NCBI GenBank assembly: GCA_965203615.1
Contig: OZ241900.1
Coordinates: 3,472,001-3,536,000, forward strand
Source of the DNA: VXNE01 sp965203615
GTDB taxonomy: Bacteria; Pseudomonadota; Gammaproteobacteria; Pseudomonadales; Azotimanducaceae
Direction: 5' to 3'
Length of the DNA stretch: 64,000 nt
The translations under genes were made by a program, and so were the position numbers. The notes under the pieces were generated by a model, which saw only the letters and a list, made by a program, of their open reading frames with translations, was not told the origin of the DNA and did no database searches. Below, piece after piece: positions 23,913 through 40,100 of this stretch. The number at the start of each line of letters is the position of its first letter. The first letter of the stretch is position 1.

Positions 23913-25166
23913 TCAATCCAGTCCGTAGCGTGATCGCAGGTAGTTGAGGATGTCGGTTCTGCCATCGGCGCTGGCGTCCCGGATGGTCGCGATGGGGCCG
24001 TGCACGAGCTTGTTGGTCAGGTCTCGCGCCAGTCGTTCGATTACCTTCTCGGCGTCGCGCTCGTCGCCGAGCCGCTGCAGGGCGCGCGCGAGCTCCTCGT
24101 CGCGGGCCGCCTCCGCCCGTTGACGAAACTGTCGCAGCAATGCCTGGTTGTCCCGTATCCGCCGTTCCCTGACATAGCGTTCGACCCCATCCGCGACCAG
24201 CGTCTGGGCCTGTTCAGCCGCCTCGCGTCGCGTCGCCGCGTTGTCCTCGATGACCTCGGTGAGGTCATCGATGGAGTACAGGAACACGTCCTCCAGGTCA
24301 CCGACGGCGGGTTCGATGTCCCTCGGCACGGCGATATCCACCAGGAACATCGGCTTGTGGCGCCGCTCGCGGACCGCGCTCTCGACCTGGTCCCTCGTGA
24401 TGACGTGGCTCGTACTGCCCGTCGAACTGATGATGATGTCGTACTGCGGAAGGTGACTCTCGAGTTCCTCCAGACGGATGGCGCTGCCGGTGCCGTTTGC
24501 GCGAGCCAACTCTTCAGCGGTATCGAAGGTGCGATTGGCGATGCCGATGTTGCGGACACGTGCCTGGCGGAGGTGACGCGCCACGAGATCGATCATCTCT
24601 CCGGCCCCGATGAGCAGCGCGTCGATCATCGACAGGTCGGCGAAAATATGCTGCGCCATGGTGACGGCGGCGTAGGCGATCGAGATCGGGTTCTTGCCGA
24701 TGTCCGTTTCCGTTCTCACGCGCTTGGCGGCGTAGAGCGAGTTCTGAAGCAGGAGGTCGAGTTCCGCCCCGACAGCGTCGGCCTGTCGCGCGGCATCGAA
24801 CGCGGACTTGACCTGGCCCAGAATCTGGGGCTCGCCGAGCACCTGGGATTCGAGTCCGGCGGCGACCCGCATGACGTGTGCCGCCGCCTCGTCGTTCCAT
24901 AGCGAATAGGCGGTGCCGGCGAGTTCGTCGACAGGGATGCCGCATTCCCGCGCAAGCCAATCCTCGACTGGCGCGTGGTTCGGCGCATCTAGTGCGCAGT
25001 AAATTTCGGTACGATTGCAGGTCGAGAGAATCGCGGCTTCGGACAGCGACGGGACTTCGCCAAGTCGGGAGAGCGCGCCTGGCAACTCCCGCGTTGCGAA
25101 TGCGATGCGCTCCCGCATGTCGATGGGCGCGGTTCGGAAACTAACGCCGTAAGCCAGAAGGGCCAT
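23913..25166 (-). CDS. hemA: Glutamyl-tRNA reductase
   Basis: Reduces glutamyl-tRNA(Glu) to glutamate-1-semialdehyde, the first committed step of haem synthesis by the C5 route. The ATG at 25166 (MALLAYGVSF) puts the catalytic cysteine of STCNRTE at position 50, as in E. coli; a TTG three codons earlier is less likely. The NADPH domain is seen in LLIGAGEMIDLVARHL and IGIANRTF. The C-terminal dimerisation helix ends in RTDILNYLRSRYGLD. Total 417 residues. It is divergent from lolB with a 29-base gap between start codons. Confidence 0.95.
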   Translation of the reverse strand: MALLAYGVSFRTAPIDMRERIAFATRELPGALSRLGEVPSLSEAAILSTCNRTEIYCALDAPNHAPVEDWLARECGIPVDELAGTAYSLWNDEAAAHVMRVAAGLESQVLGEPQILGQVKSAFDAARQADAVGAELDLLLQNSLYAAKRVRTETDIGKNPISIAYAAVTMAQHIFADLSMIDALLIGAGEMIDLVARHLRQARVRNIGIANRTFDTAEELARANGTGSAIRLEELESHLPQYDIIISSTGSTSHVITRDQVESAVRERRHKPMFLVDIAVPRDIEPAVGDLEDVFLYSIDDLTEVIEDNAATRREAAEQAQTLVADGVERYVRERRIRDNQALLRQFRQRAEAARDEELARALQRLGDERDAEKVIERLARDLTNKLVHGPIATIRDASADGRTDILNYLRSRYGLD

Positions 25167-25195
25167 TTGCGCCAACGCGACGATGGAAAACCGTA

Positions 25196-25795
25196 ATGTT
25201 ACCAGATGAGTGCGACTGCCCGACCCCGGGAGTTCGATGCCGAATTGACGCTAACCCCCTACTGGTCAATGGTTTTTTCTGGTTGATGCCACTTTTGGTG
25301 GGCGCCTGCGCGACGCTCCCGCCGATGGACGGGGAGTTGGATTTCAGCGTTGCCGGACGCGTTGGTGCCGTCGCGGGAAAGACGGGCACGAGCGCGGAAT
25401 TTCTTTGGCGGCAGTACGAGTCGGGCTTCGATGTGGAGTTCTGGGGGCCGTTGGGTCAGGGCCGAACGCACCTCATCGTGCACGGCGACGCGTTCTCGGT
25501 GCTCACGGCGCGGGGCGAGCGCATCGACGATGCGGATGCGCGGGACTGGATTCGCGGCGAGCTTCGGCTTGAACTGCCGATTCGTGCGCTGTCGAGCTGG
25601 ATCACCGGCCGCCCTTCAACGGCATGGCCGGTCAGCGGCGGGGATGCCGACACGTTCACGCAACTGGGTTGGAACGTCGAGGTCGCCGCCTGGGGCGATT
25701 GGGACGGCAGGCGCCGGCCGAGCAGGCTCACGGCTGCCCGCGGGGACTATCGTGTCACCATCGTTTGCCGAAAATGGACTTTCGGTGCCCTGTGA
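25196..25795 (+). CDS. lolB: Outer-membrane lipoprotein insertase LolB
   Basis: LolB receives lipoproteins from LolA and inserts them in the outer membrane. The mature part after the lipobox LLVGAC (Cys38 counting from ATG 25196) shows the LolB pattern: FSVAGRVGAVAG, SAEFLWRQYESGFDVEFWGPLGQG, and the late RLTAARGDYRVTIVCRKW. It is divergent from hemA, its normal place. The signal part before the lipobox is long for a lipoprotein, so translation may begin nearer the lipobox. Normally ispE follows; here a YcaQ-like gene does, 10 bases on. Confidence 0.85.
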   Translation: MLPDECDCPTPGVRCRIDANPLLVNGFFWLMPLLVGACATLPPMDGELDFSVAGRVGAVAGKTGTSAEFLWRQYESGFDVEFWGPLGQGRTHLIVHGDAFSVLTARGERIDDADARDWIRGELRLELPIRALSSWITGRPSTAWPVSGGDADTFTQLGWNVEVAAWGDWDGRRRPSRLTAARGDYRVTIVCRKWTFGAL

Positions 25796-25805
25796 TGGAA
25801 TCGAT

Positions 25806-27074
25806 ATGATCCCTTCGGCCAAGCCTAGCCCCCGCAAATTGCGCAGCGTGGCGCTCGGGCACCAGGGGCTCGCCGGAAAGCGCAAGCTCGGATCGGGCTT
25901 GGCCGGTGCCGAGAAAGCTCTCTGCCAGATCGGCCACGTCCAGATCGACACCATTTCGGTGGTCGCCCAGGCGCATCATCATATCCTCTACAACCGGGTT
26001 GGCCGGTACGACGAAACGCTCCTCAACCGGCTCGTCAAGGGGCACCGCGCGTTCGAGTACTGGAGCCACGCGGCCTGCTACCTGCCGATGCGCGACTATC
26101 GCTTTGCCCTGCCCATGATGCGGGGCGTCGCCAACGGGGAGTGGGGGTGGTGGCACCGTGACAGGGACCCCGGGCTACGCGCCTGGGTGCTGGATCGGAT
26201 TCGCGCCGAGGGACCTCTTTTCGCCAGGGATTTCGAAGACACGCGCAAGCGCCGCGCTGGCTGGTGGGACAGGAAACCCGCGAAGCGGGCGCTCGAGCAG
26301 TTGTTCATGGAGGGCGAACTGGTCAGCATCGAACGGCGAGGGTTCCAGAAGCGATACGAGCTTGCCGAGCGATTCCTGCCGTCGACGGTGGATGTGAGCG
26401 AGCCGAGCGTCCAGGAGCATGCCGACCATCTCATCGACGTCACGATGCGCGCCCACGGCTTCGCGACGGCAAGGAACATCACCTACCTGCGCCGCGACCC
26501 GAAGTTGCGCGCCATGGTGCGACGGCGGCTCGAGGAGCGCGTTCGAGCGGGCGGGCTCGTGGCGCATCGAACCGCCACGGGCGAACCCATCTACGCCCGT
26601 TCGGGTACGTTGGAGGCCGCGCCCAGGCGATTCGCTCCCGTGGTGCGCATCCTGTCGCCCTTCGATAACGTGGTTATCCAGCGCCAGCGCGCCGCCCGGT
26701 TCCTCGACTTCGACTACACCATCGAGTGCTATGTGCCTGCGGCGAAGAGACGATACGGCTACTTCGTGCTGCCCCTGTTGTACCGCGACCGCTTTTTCGG
26801 CCGCATGGACTGCAAGGCACATCGTTCCGAGGGGCGCTTCGAGATCAAGGCGCTGTTCCTTGAAGGCGATGTATCGGATGCCTTCCTGCCGGCCTTCGGC
26901 CAAGCCGTCGTCGACTACGCGGCGTTCACGGGTTGCGAGGAGATCGAGGTCGGCAACGTCTCGCCGGATTGCTGGGAGCAACCGGTGAGGGGGCTGTTTG
27001 CGACTATCAGGTTGTCGGATTGCCGTGTTAGCGGCGAATCCGACAGTCTGGTAGGTGGGCTTGGGCGGGGGTGA
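25806..27074 (+). CDS. ycaQ: Winged-helix protein, YcaQ/AlkZ-like crosslink-repair DNA glycosylase family
   Basis: YcaQ/AlkZ proteins have three winged-helix domains and unhook DNA interstrand crosslinks or excise alkylated bases. The 422-residue protein begins RKLRSVALGHQGL, with the family's VQIDTISVVAQAHHHILYNR (a Q-x-D-type catalytic segment) near residue 40. It has EYWSHAACYLPM and the C-terminal LPLLYRDRFFGRMDCKAHR. ATG 25806 is 10 bases after the lolB stop, so the two may share a transcript. Catalytic residues were not compared with a structure. Confidence 0.8.
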   Translation: MIPSAKPSPRKLRSVALGHQGLAGKRKLGSGLAGAEKALCQIGHVQIDTISVVAQAHHHILYNRVGRYDETLLNRLVKGHRAFEYWSHAACYLPMRDYRFALPMMRGVANGEWGWWHRDRDPGLRAWVLDRIRAEGPLFARDFEDTRKRRAGWWDRKPAKRALEQLFMEGELVSIERRGFQKRYELAERFLPSTVDVSEPSVQEHADHLIDVTMRAHGFATARNITYLRRDPKLRAMVRRRLEERVRAGGLVAHRTATGEPIYARSGTLEAAPRRFAPVVRILSPFDNVVIQRQRAARFLDFDYTIECYVPAAKRRYGYFVLPLLYRDRFFGRMDCKAHRSEGRFEIKALFLEGDVSDAFLPAFGQAVVDYAAFTGCEEIEVGNVSPDCWEQPVRGLFATIRLSDCRVSGESDSLVGGLGRG

Positions 27075-27111
27075 AACACGCCGCAGGCGAAGCCGCGGAC
27101 GGATTTCATGG

Positions 27112-27824
27112 CTAGCTGTCGAGCATGCGTTCCCTGCGTCCGGCGCGCATGAAGGCGAGGGCCAGGATGGCGGCGACAAGCAGGGCGAAGCCGATGCGAT
27201 TCTGCACCGTCCAGGCCAGGATCTCGGCGGAGTCCGAAACGCCGCCTGCGACAAGCTCGGGCGCATGCGGATTCCAGAAGGGCGAGACGCGCACCTGGTT
27301 GTCCCCGAACTGCGTGATGATGCCGTTGAAGCCCAGGATGGCGGCGGTAGGCATCGCTCCGGCTGTCTCGTTGCGAAAAAGCGTGGCCATCCCCATGGCC
27401 AGGACCATGTAGAAAAGTGCCGCCTGGAGCGCGCCATACAGTGCGTCCAGGGGGAAGGGCGTGAGGAACAACCACGTCGCTACTGCCAGCGGCACTTCCG
27501 CCACGATGAGGAGCAGCAGCCCGGCACCGAGCTTCGTCCACCACACGCGCTCGCAGCCGCCGGGAACCGTGTAGGCGACCTCCAGGCTGCGGCCGTCGAT
27601 CTCGCCGGCGATGACCCTGAGCCCCAGGAATATGGCGAGGAACGTCAACGGAAGGCCAATCATGGTGCCCTGGGCAGATGCCGGGTCGAATTCGGCGGGG
27701 GAACCGATCCAGGCCATGATGGGAAGCCACGCGAGCGGAAGGATCGGCAACAGCCAGTAGCGATGGCCGCCGATCGTCATGCCTGCTAGGCGGAACGCCT
27801 CAAGTTGACCTGCGACCGCGCCCA

Positions 27825-27828
<4 letters not shown>
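27112..27828 (-). CDS. ABC-2 type permease, last gene of the mixed RND/ABC exporter operon
   Basis: A 238-residue membrane protein with about six spans. It starts MMGAVAGQLEAFRLAGMTI and contains TFLAIFLGLRVIAGEIDGRSLEVAY, the cytoplasmic-loop pattern of ABC-2 transporter permeases. The ATG at 27828 overlaps the stop of the RND-ABC fusion gene (ATGA), so it is the natural partner of the fused ATPase. Substrate unknown. Convergent with ycaQ 37 bases away. Confidence 0.82.
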
Positions 27829-32614
<4,786 letters not shown>

Positions 32615-32618
<4 letters not shown>

Positions 32619-35600
32619 GGTGCGGATCTGCGCAGGCGCATGGACGCGCTGTCGACTAGGAGGTAGATGCAGGGCAGCACCAGGAGCGATCCGATGGTCG
32701 AAGCCATGATGCCGCCGATGATGGTCAGGGCCATGGGAGCGCGCAAGGAGGCGCCCTCGCCTCCGGCGAGCACGAGCGGGACGAGCGCGAGCGCGGTGGT
32801 CAGGGTAGTCATGGCAATCGGCCGCAGCCGGATGCCGGCGGCTGCGGCCAGGGCGCGAACGCGATCGCTTCCCGACGCCATCTGCTGCCGGGCCGTTGCG
32901 ATCAGCAGTACGGCATCGTTCACCGCGATGCCCGCAAGCACGATCAGTCCGAGCATCGCCATGACGCCGATCGGCTGTCCTGTCCAGACCAGCGCGCCGG
33001 CCACGCCGATCAGCGCGAGTGGGATGGCGCTGAGTACGGTGATGGGGTGGGCCAGGGATTCGAACGTGCCTGCGAGCACCATGAGCACCAGAACCAGGGC
33101 CAGCACGCCCGCGAGTTGCAGTTCGGCGAAAGTGCGCGCGCGCTGCTCCTCCTCTCCCCGTAACGCGCTACGCGTGCCGGGAGGCAGCGGCAAGTCGGCG
33201 AGGGCGGCTTCGACGGCGGCCACGGCCTCGGGTTTCGAAACGCCCTCCGCGATCTGTGCGGTGACTTCCGCCGTCCGGCGTTGATCGCGCCGAAATATCT
33301 CCCGCGCACCTTCGGCTTCGGTAAACGTCGCGACCTGCCCGATTGCCGCCTGGCGGCCTTCCGGGGTGCGGAACACGACATCGCCCAGATCCTCGCGGCG
33401 CGGTGTGGGTAGGCGAATCGTCACCCGGCGCTCTTCGTCCCCGGTGGACAGGATTGTCGCAACGCGCCCGTCGAGGCTCGATTCCAGGACGCGGGACATG
33501 CTCTGCAGGTTGACGCCCAGTGCATCGGCCATGGCGGCGTCCAGCGAGATGTGAAGCTCGGGCGGTCCGCCTTCGAAGGAGGACCGGACGTTCCACAGTT
33601 GAGGCAGCGTTTCGAGACGCTGCTTGATGCGGTCGGCACCGTTGCGCAGATCCTCCAGCGCGTTGCCGGACACTTCCACCGCAATTGGCGGGCCGGTTGT
33701 GCCGAGTGCGTCGGTCAGGGCCGACCGGCCAATCTCCCAACTGACGTCCGTCATCGGCAGACCGGCCAGTTGTGGACCGAGCCACGCAGCCACCTGGCGC
33801 CCCGTGGGGCCCTCGACGTCCATGCGGGCGATGACCCTGGCGGTGTTTTCTTCTGTCAGTTCGCTGCGTATCAAGCGGTCGTCTTCGGGCAGGCGCCCGA
33901 CTTCTGACAGGGTCGCCGCCAGCGCGCCCGCCCCCGCCTGGCCGAGCAGATCTTCGATCCCCGCCACCGTCCGCGATGTCGATTCCACCCGTTGTTCGGA
34001 CGGCCCGACCAGCCGAATCGAAAACTGGCGCGGGTCGGTCGGGGGCAACAGCTCGGTACCGAGGCGAAGCAGCGCGACGACCGCCCCGACCGCGGCCAGC
34101 GCCGCGATCAGAACTACCGCGAACGGTCGCTGCAGCAACCGGGCGACGAGCGATTCGAGCGCGATGCGGGTGCGGCCGGGTCGCGTCTCGTCTCGAGAGG
34201 CGCGCAGGAACCAGCCGCCCAGCGCGGGTATCAGCATGATCGCCACGCCGAGCGACGCGAGGAGGGAGATGGTCACGGTGAACGCGATGCCATCGATCAG
34301 GCGGGCGGCGAGGCCCTGCACGAACAGCACCGGCAGGAATACGACGCAGGTGGTCAGCGTGCTCGCCGTGATGGCGCCGGCGACTTCGCTTGTGCCGCGA
34401 ACGGCGGCCACACCGGGAGCATCGCCCGCAGTGAGGCGGCGATAGATGGACTCCACCACCACGATGGCATTGTCGACCAGCATTCCCGCACCCAGAGCGA
34501 GCCCGCCGAGGGTCACGATATTGAGGCTGTAGGACTCGAAGCCCATGAAGAACAGCGCGGCGAACAGCGACACCGGGACTGCGGCCGCCACGATCAGGAC
34601 GGCGCCGGCGGAGCGCAGGAAGGCGGCGAGTACGGCAATGGCGAGAACGATTCCGACCCCCGCCGCGGTCTTGAGGTGATCCAGCGCGTCGATGACGATG
34701 CCGGCGTCGTCCGTGATTTCCCGCACGTCGACATTCGGCAGGTCGTCGTCCAGACCGCCCAGCGCATCGCGGACGGTCGCGGATACGCCGACCGTGTTGG
34801 CGCCGGCCTCCTTGTAGATCGAGAGTCCCACGCCTTCCGAGCCGTCTACGCGGACCAGGTGGTCGATCTCGCGATCGACGAGTTCGACGCTGCCGAGGTC
34901 CGACACGCGCACCGCCTGCTGCCGGCCGGAATCGTCGCGCAGATACCGCACGACGACGTCGCCCACGTCTTCCACGCGACGAAAACGCGACAGGGCGCGA
35001 AGCTGGAAGATCTGGTCGTCTTCTTCCAGCGTACCAGCCGGAATGTCGACGTTTTCCTGGGCCAGGCGGCTTTCGATCTGTCCCAGCGACACACCGAACC
35101 GGTCGAGGCGATAGCGATCCACGGCGATGCGTACCTCGCGCTCCCTGCCGCCGGTCACGCGCACTTCGGCGACCCCGGGCAACTGCTCGAGTGCGGGCGC
35201 CACCTGGCGCCGGGCAAGGCGTTTGAGTTCGGCCAGGTCCGGCTTGCCCGAGGGGGCAATCAGGCCGAGGGTCAGGATCGGGGCCTGGCGCGGGTCGAAG
35301 CGTCGCACCAGTACTTCGTCGACTTCCGGGTCTGCCTGGAGCTGGCCCACGGCCTTCTGCACATCGATCAGACCGAGGTCGATGTCGGCTTCCCAGTCGA
35401 ATATCACGGTGGCGACCAGCCTGCCCGACCGTGCGACCTGCTCGACGTTGCGGATACCTCGAACGGTGAACAGGAGTTGCTCCACCCGTTCGCCGTACAG
35501 GCGTTCCATTTCCAGTGGCGGGCGGTCGCCGGAACTGACCGAGACCACGACGGTGGGTGTCTCCACGTCCGGCAGCAGATCTACCGGGAGGCGGTCCCAG

Positions 35601-35689
35601 GAAAGCCAGCCCACCAGCGCAACGGCAAGTGCGACAACGCTGACTGCGACGGGGCGACGAACAGCGAGTCCGGCGAGCGACTCGAACAA
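32615..35689 (-). CDS. RND family efflux pump, inner-membrane component
   Basis: A 1,024-residue RND transporter of HAE/MdtB-like size. It starts LAVRRPVAVSVVALAVALVG, has two large periplasmic loops, and spans with GMLVDNAIVVVESIYRRL (second Asp of the usual DD replaced by Asn, as in the fused paralogue) and GIAVNDAVLLIATARQQM near the C-terminus. Two RND subunits in tandem behind one fusion protein recall MdtABC, which forms a heterotrimer. The start codon is TTG at 35689, directly after a stop codon; no earlier start is possible. A GGAG supplied by the adjacent MITE end lies 6 bases upstream. Confidence 0.9.
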
Positions 35690-35692
35690 CTA

Positions 35693-36010
35693 GTGCTCCG
35701 TCACACTCAAAGATGCGAGTGCCCCACAGCCGGCACCTTGGGTTCCGGCTGTGGCCCGACCCCTCTCGTCGCCCATGGACCAACCGCCCCGGGTCGCTGT
35801 CGCTCCCCGGAGGCGTTTGTCCCACGGGAGTGTAGCTGCGAGGGATTTTTGGTTCCTGGCGAGGCGCGACGACGCGGTGTGGCAGGCACCACACAAAAGA
35901 GGAGCAACGGAGCCTTCAGCCGGGGAGCGCGAGGGGGAACCCCTCGCATGAAAACTACCAGGGGCCAAAAAGGCCCGCAGATACCCGTAGATTTGGGTGT
36001 GACGGAGCAC
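35693..36010. mobile_element. MITE-like element, 318 bp, TA target duplication
   Basis: The ends are inverted repeats: GTGCTCCGTCACACTCAAA at 35693 and its complement GTGCTCCGTCACACCCAAA reading inward from 36010, one mismatch in 19. Both sides are flanked by TA. Inside is a 10-bp perfect hairpin (CCACAGCCGG at 35724, CCGGCTGTGG at 35745). An 80-codon frame spans it but resembles nothing. Ends of the form GTG....GTCACAC match those of the IS630 element at 51.5 kb, so a related IS630/mariner-type transposase could have moved it. It splits the exporter operon exactly between two genes. Confidence 0.8.
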
Positions 36011-37152
36011 TATGAGCCCACTATCCTGACCCGCGTGTCGTCGGTGAGAGTTTCGACACCGCGAACGACGATGCGGTCGCCGGGAGTGACCCCGGCGAGC
36101 ACTTCGACCCGCCTGTCGTCGCCGAGACCCAGGTTGACATCGCGCCGTGAGACGCGCTGCCCGGTGAGAATGAAGACGACGTTTCTACCGCCTCGCCGTG
36201 CGACGGATTCGCGCGGAACGACGGGCACGTCGAGGCGTTGATCCGCGATGATGGTGACCTCCACGAACATGCCCGGGCGGAGCAGCCGTTGCGGATTCGT
36301 TACGGCGACTTCGGCACGGAACGTGTGCGTGTTGACGTCCACCGATGGTGCCAGGCGGAGGACTTCGCCGGCAATGTCGGCGTCCTCGTAGGCGTAGTGG
36401 CGAATGCGCGCGGGAAGTCCTTCTTGGACGCGGCCGAGTTCGGGTCCAACCAGGTCGATGTCGGCGATCAACTCCTCGAGCGGCGCGATCTGCGCAATCG
36501 TGAATCCAGGAGCGACAAGTTGGCCATCGGCAATCGGTAGGCCATCGCTGTTCCGCGCCAGGCGCAGGACGACACCGCCGATAGGTGTCGTGATCTTCGA
36601 CTTGGCGGCGTTGAGCTTGCTGCGTTCGAACTCGTACAGCGCATTTTCGTACTGTACTTCCGCCTGCCGCAATTCCTCCTCCGCGATCAGCCTGGAAGCG
36701 AACAGGTCCCGGCGTCGTTCGAGTTCCGACTCGGCGGCACCGAGGGCGCGTCGTGTCGACTCGATGCGTGCGTGCAGGCGCGCGTCCTCGCCCGTGACTT
36801 CGGCGATGACCTGTCCGGCCGTGACAGCGGCGCCTTCTGTCAGGCGGTTCCCTTCGTCGTCGCGCCCGATGTTCACGTAGCCCGGAATCTCGATGTCCAG
36901 GGTGACCATTTCCCGCGTGCGCAGCGTTCCGGTCGTAACGATCAACTCCTCGACGTTCCCGGTCTCCACCGTGCTCACCTCGACCGGGATGCGGAACTCG
37001 GCCGGCGGGGCGGTCGCGCCGGGACCGCAGCCGAACAGCGCAGGGACCAGCGCGGTTCCGACCAGCCAGGTCCACGCGACTGACGTCGACCCAGCGGCAA
37101 TGCCGCCGGCGCGGCGATCTCGGGGGCTCTGGATCGTTGGGTGGGATTTCAC
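36010..37152 (-). CDS. RND-type membrane fusion protein (HlyD/AcrA-like), lipoprotein
   Basis: A periplasmic adaptor of 380 residues. The signal peptide ends in a lipobox, LVPALFGCGPG, so it should be lipid-anchored like AcrA. Then come the barrel-sandwich half-motif VTLDIEIPGYVNIGRDDEGN, a coiled-coil hairpin (ARIESTRRALGAAESELERR to KLNAAKSKIT), the second half GGVVLRLARNSDGLPIADGQ, a beta-barrel and a membrane-proximal domain. The start is GTG at 37152, overlapping the stop of the upstream permease gene (GTGA). Its own stop codon TAG is made from the TA target site and the first base of the MITE. Confidence 0.88.
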   Translation of the reverse strand: MKSHPTIQSPRDRRAGGIAAGSTSVAWTWLVGTALVPALFGCGPGATAPPAEFRIPVEVSTVETGNVEELIVTTGTLRTREMVTLDIEIPGYVNIGRDDEGNRLTEGAAVTAGQVIAEVTGEDARLHARIESTRRALGAAESELERRRDLFASRLIAEEELRQAEVQYENALYEFERSKLNAAKSKITTPIGGVVLRLARNSDGLPIADGQLVAPGFTIAQIAPLEELIADIDLVGPELGRVQEGLPARIRHYAYEDADIAGEVLRLAPSVDVNTHTFRAEVAVTNPQRLLRPGMFVEVTIIADQRLDVPVVPRESVARRGGRNVVFILTGQRVSRRDVNLGLGDDRRVEVLAGVTPGDRIVVRGVETLTDDTRVRIVGS

Positions 37153-40100
37153 TTGCTGTTCACCGGCAACCAGCGGATAGCGTCGGCCACGATAACGTAT
37201 GGGCCATTGTTCTGCCCGACCGATTTGTTCGTCACGACCAGCCGCACCTCGCCGGCTTCGAGCTCGAATTCGCCAAGATTGTTCCAACCGGCCACCCCCG
37301 CCGCGCCGTCGAATTCGACGGGGCTTTGCGTGCCGTCGGCAACGAGTTGCATGTCGTAGGGTCCTTGCTTCGGGTTCCAGATGCCGCCGAGGTCGACATC
37401 CATGCCCCCCGAACCGATCCTGACGGATACTGGCGCTTGCACTGATCGGCCACGGGACTTTGGGCGTGGCAGATGGTAGTCGAGCCGCCACCTCCCAGCG
37501 TGGGGCAGGCGGGCGGTGAAGGATACCGCCTCGGAAAGGCCGGGGGACGACATGGAACGGGCCAGCGTGTGCCGGTATTTGCCCCAGGCTGCCTCCGCCT
37601 CCTGCCGGAACCAGCCGGACCCGGGACCACCGAAAGATGGAAGCCCCTCGTCGACGTCCGCGAAGTCCGCTTCGGCGATGCGCTCGGCAGCCGAGCCGTC
37701 GTCGGAGAAGCCCGGGTCGAGATCGTCGACGACGACGCCCGCAGTCGGTCGCGGTCGCCAGTCGCTGGTTCGAGAACCCTCGAACGGTTCCTGCTCGACC
37801 ACGCTGTCGACGTCCACTTTAGGCACGTCCAGCCGCACCGTTTGCCGATTGAGCGACAGGTAGGGTCGGAGCATGACCTCCGAGGGCACTGTTGCGGCCA
37901 CGAGGCCGATCTCCACGGACTCGGCTGCACCGATTCGAATGGGCGCGCTGGTGTCGCTGAGCCTCTTCTTGGATCGCCATTCGATGCGGAACAGGCCGGG
38001 CACGGGTTCATCGTTTCTCACGTGCAGGCGTATCTGGTAGCGGGATTGGCCGAAGTCGGAATCGCGCAGCCGAAATACCTCGACGGCCGATGCGAGAAAG
38101 CCCGGCAGCGCCGCGTCGTGCAGCCAGTCTCCGACAATCGACTCGATGTCCGCTCCGACAGACAGTGCGGCAGCATTGAAGTCCTCGGCCGTAAAGTGCT
38201 GGCCCGCATGGCGGTGGCGCAACTCCGAAAGCAGGGCCGCCGTTCGCTCACGGCCGAGGGCGTCCCAGATGGACTTCGCCGTCGCCTGCCCCTTGAGGGC
38301 CAGCGTGTAGAACGCCTGTCCGGGGTCGGTGTCGGTGTCGAGGCGGGCGAGCGGCGCACCGAGGGCGCGATTCCATACCGAAGGCGTGTTGGTCACACGG
38401 TCCATGACGGAATTGCTGATCGTCCAGTCGCCCCTGCTTGTCAGAGCTCTCGACATGATGGTGGCCATGACCTGTTCCATGCCCTGGGCGCGGTGGAACA
38501 GGTGCGCGGAGAAGAACGCGTTGTCGTCGGTCAGCAGCCGTTCCGCCAGCGCCGCACAAACGAAATCGAGGGCGGTCGCGCCGACACCCGTGGCGCCGGT
38601 CTGGTACGCCAGGAAGTTGCGCGGCACCCCGGCGAAAGGGTTGCCCCCGTTTACGTCGTTCGCGAAGAACCGCTCGAGTACGCGCACTTTGGCGGCGGCG
38701 ATACCGCCTTCCGCGCTCTCCATTTCGGCCAACGACTCGGGGTCGCGGAACTGGAGCTCGAAGCGGGACGTGGGGAAACCGGCCTCGTTCATCAGCATGA
38801 TTCCGGGCACGGACAGTGCCGTGTCCATTCTCCAGCCGCCGCCGTAAGTGCGGAGTTGCGCCGGAACTTCGACCACGCTCAGGGCTTCGTAGGGGTAACC
38901 CAGACCCGAATCTTCGGCGGCGGAAAAGAGTTCCTGGACACGTGTGGCGAGTGCGTCGGCCGCGTCGGCGAAGAAAGCGATGTTGCGCAGATGGCGTGGG
39001 TGCAGGAGCAGTTCGAATTCAACATCCGACGCATGTATGGCGCGGCGCTCGAACCGCGAAGCAAAAAGGCCGATGTCCGGCACCGGCATGGCGGGCCGGA
39101 AGCGAAACCGGCCGTCGCCGATCACCTCGCGCCGGCCTGGACCCGCGACGAGCCAGCCGGCCGGTCCCTCGACCACGAGATCGGCTTGGAAGAAGTCGCG
39201 AGGCCGCCGCGACGGATCCTCGACGTCAAAACTCGCGCCGGGCCGGGGCAGCCAACCGGAAGAGGGCATCAGGGCAACATATCGGCGTTTGAAAAGGGAG
39301 GTGTCCGATCCCAGTGCCAGCAGTGCGGAGCTGGCGGACTTCATTCGTGCCGGATTGATCGCGCTGTCGAGGTAACCAAACGCAGGATCCGGAACTCCCC
39401 GCGCGCTGAGGGACATTGCGGCGGACGAACCTGCTGCGAGCGGTCGGGGCAAAGCGACGGCGAGCAGTCCGTCCGCGTGCGTGAAGGCCATTGGTTCACC
39501 GTCGATGCGCACCGCATCGACCTGCATACCGGGGTTGAAGGTAAACAGCAGTTCGTCGAGCGGGCGGTCGGCAGGCGACGTCAGGCGCATCTCGATGTCG
39601 AGGCCGAGCGTCTCCCCGGGCACCATGCGCACGGTCCCCTTGACCTCATCGACGCCGGGATACGGATCGTCCCGTCGCGATTCGTGCGCGGCGGCCCACT
39701 GTTCCGCGACGGCCACGTCGTCCGCGGCGTTCAGGACCTGCATGGCAAGCAGGGCGGCACCGCCGGTGATGCAGGCGACACTCGCGCCGATACGCACGGA
39801 ATTGAGAGCGCCGTCCGGCCTGGGGTACAACACCGCGGCGGCAAGTAGCGCGCCCGCGGCGAGCAACAGGAGCGATGCGCGGTGGGCAAGATCGGTGCCA
39901 TCGGGGTACCCCGGCAGGATGTCGGAGGGATATTGACTGCCGAACGGGAAAACCGTGCCCAGCAGGTAGGTCGGGACGTTATCCACCGCGTATATGTGAA
40001 GTCCCAGCAGGGCGCATGCGGCTATCACGACCAGCAGCCGGAGACGCAGCGCGACCGCCAGCAACATGACCACCGCGCACCAGAAAATCAGCACCGGCAA

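Noticed and set aside
25796..25806. ispE directly after lolB
   Set aside because: The following protein has no GHMP-kinase motif (PxxxGLGSS); it has winged-helix YcaQ-type segments instead.
33168..35894. A 908-codon minus-strand frame across the RND gene and into the MITE
   Set aside because: Arg/Pro/Gly-rich shadow of the true RND frame, with no membrane spans.
33992..36241. A 749-codon plus-strand frame across the RND gene and MITE
   Set aside because: Antisense shadow; long only because of GC-rich third positions in the real gene.
37473..39848. A 791-codon plus-strand frame opposite the permease/M1-like gene
   Set aside because: No motif or signal; the opposite frame has clear membrane spans and coupled junctions on both sides.
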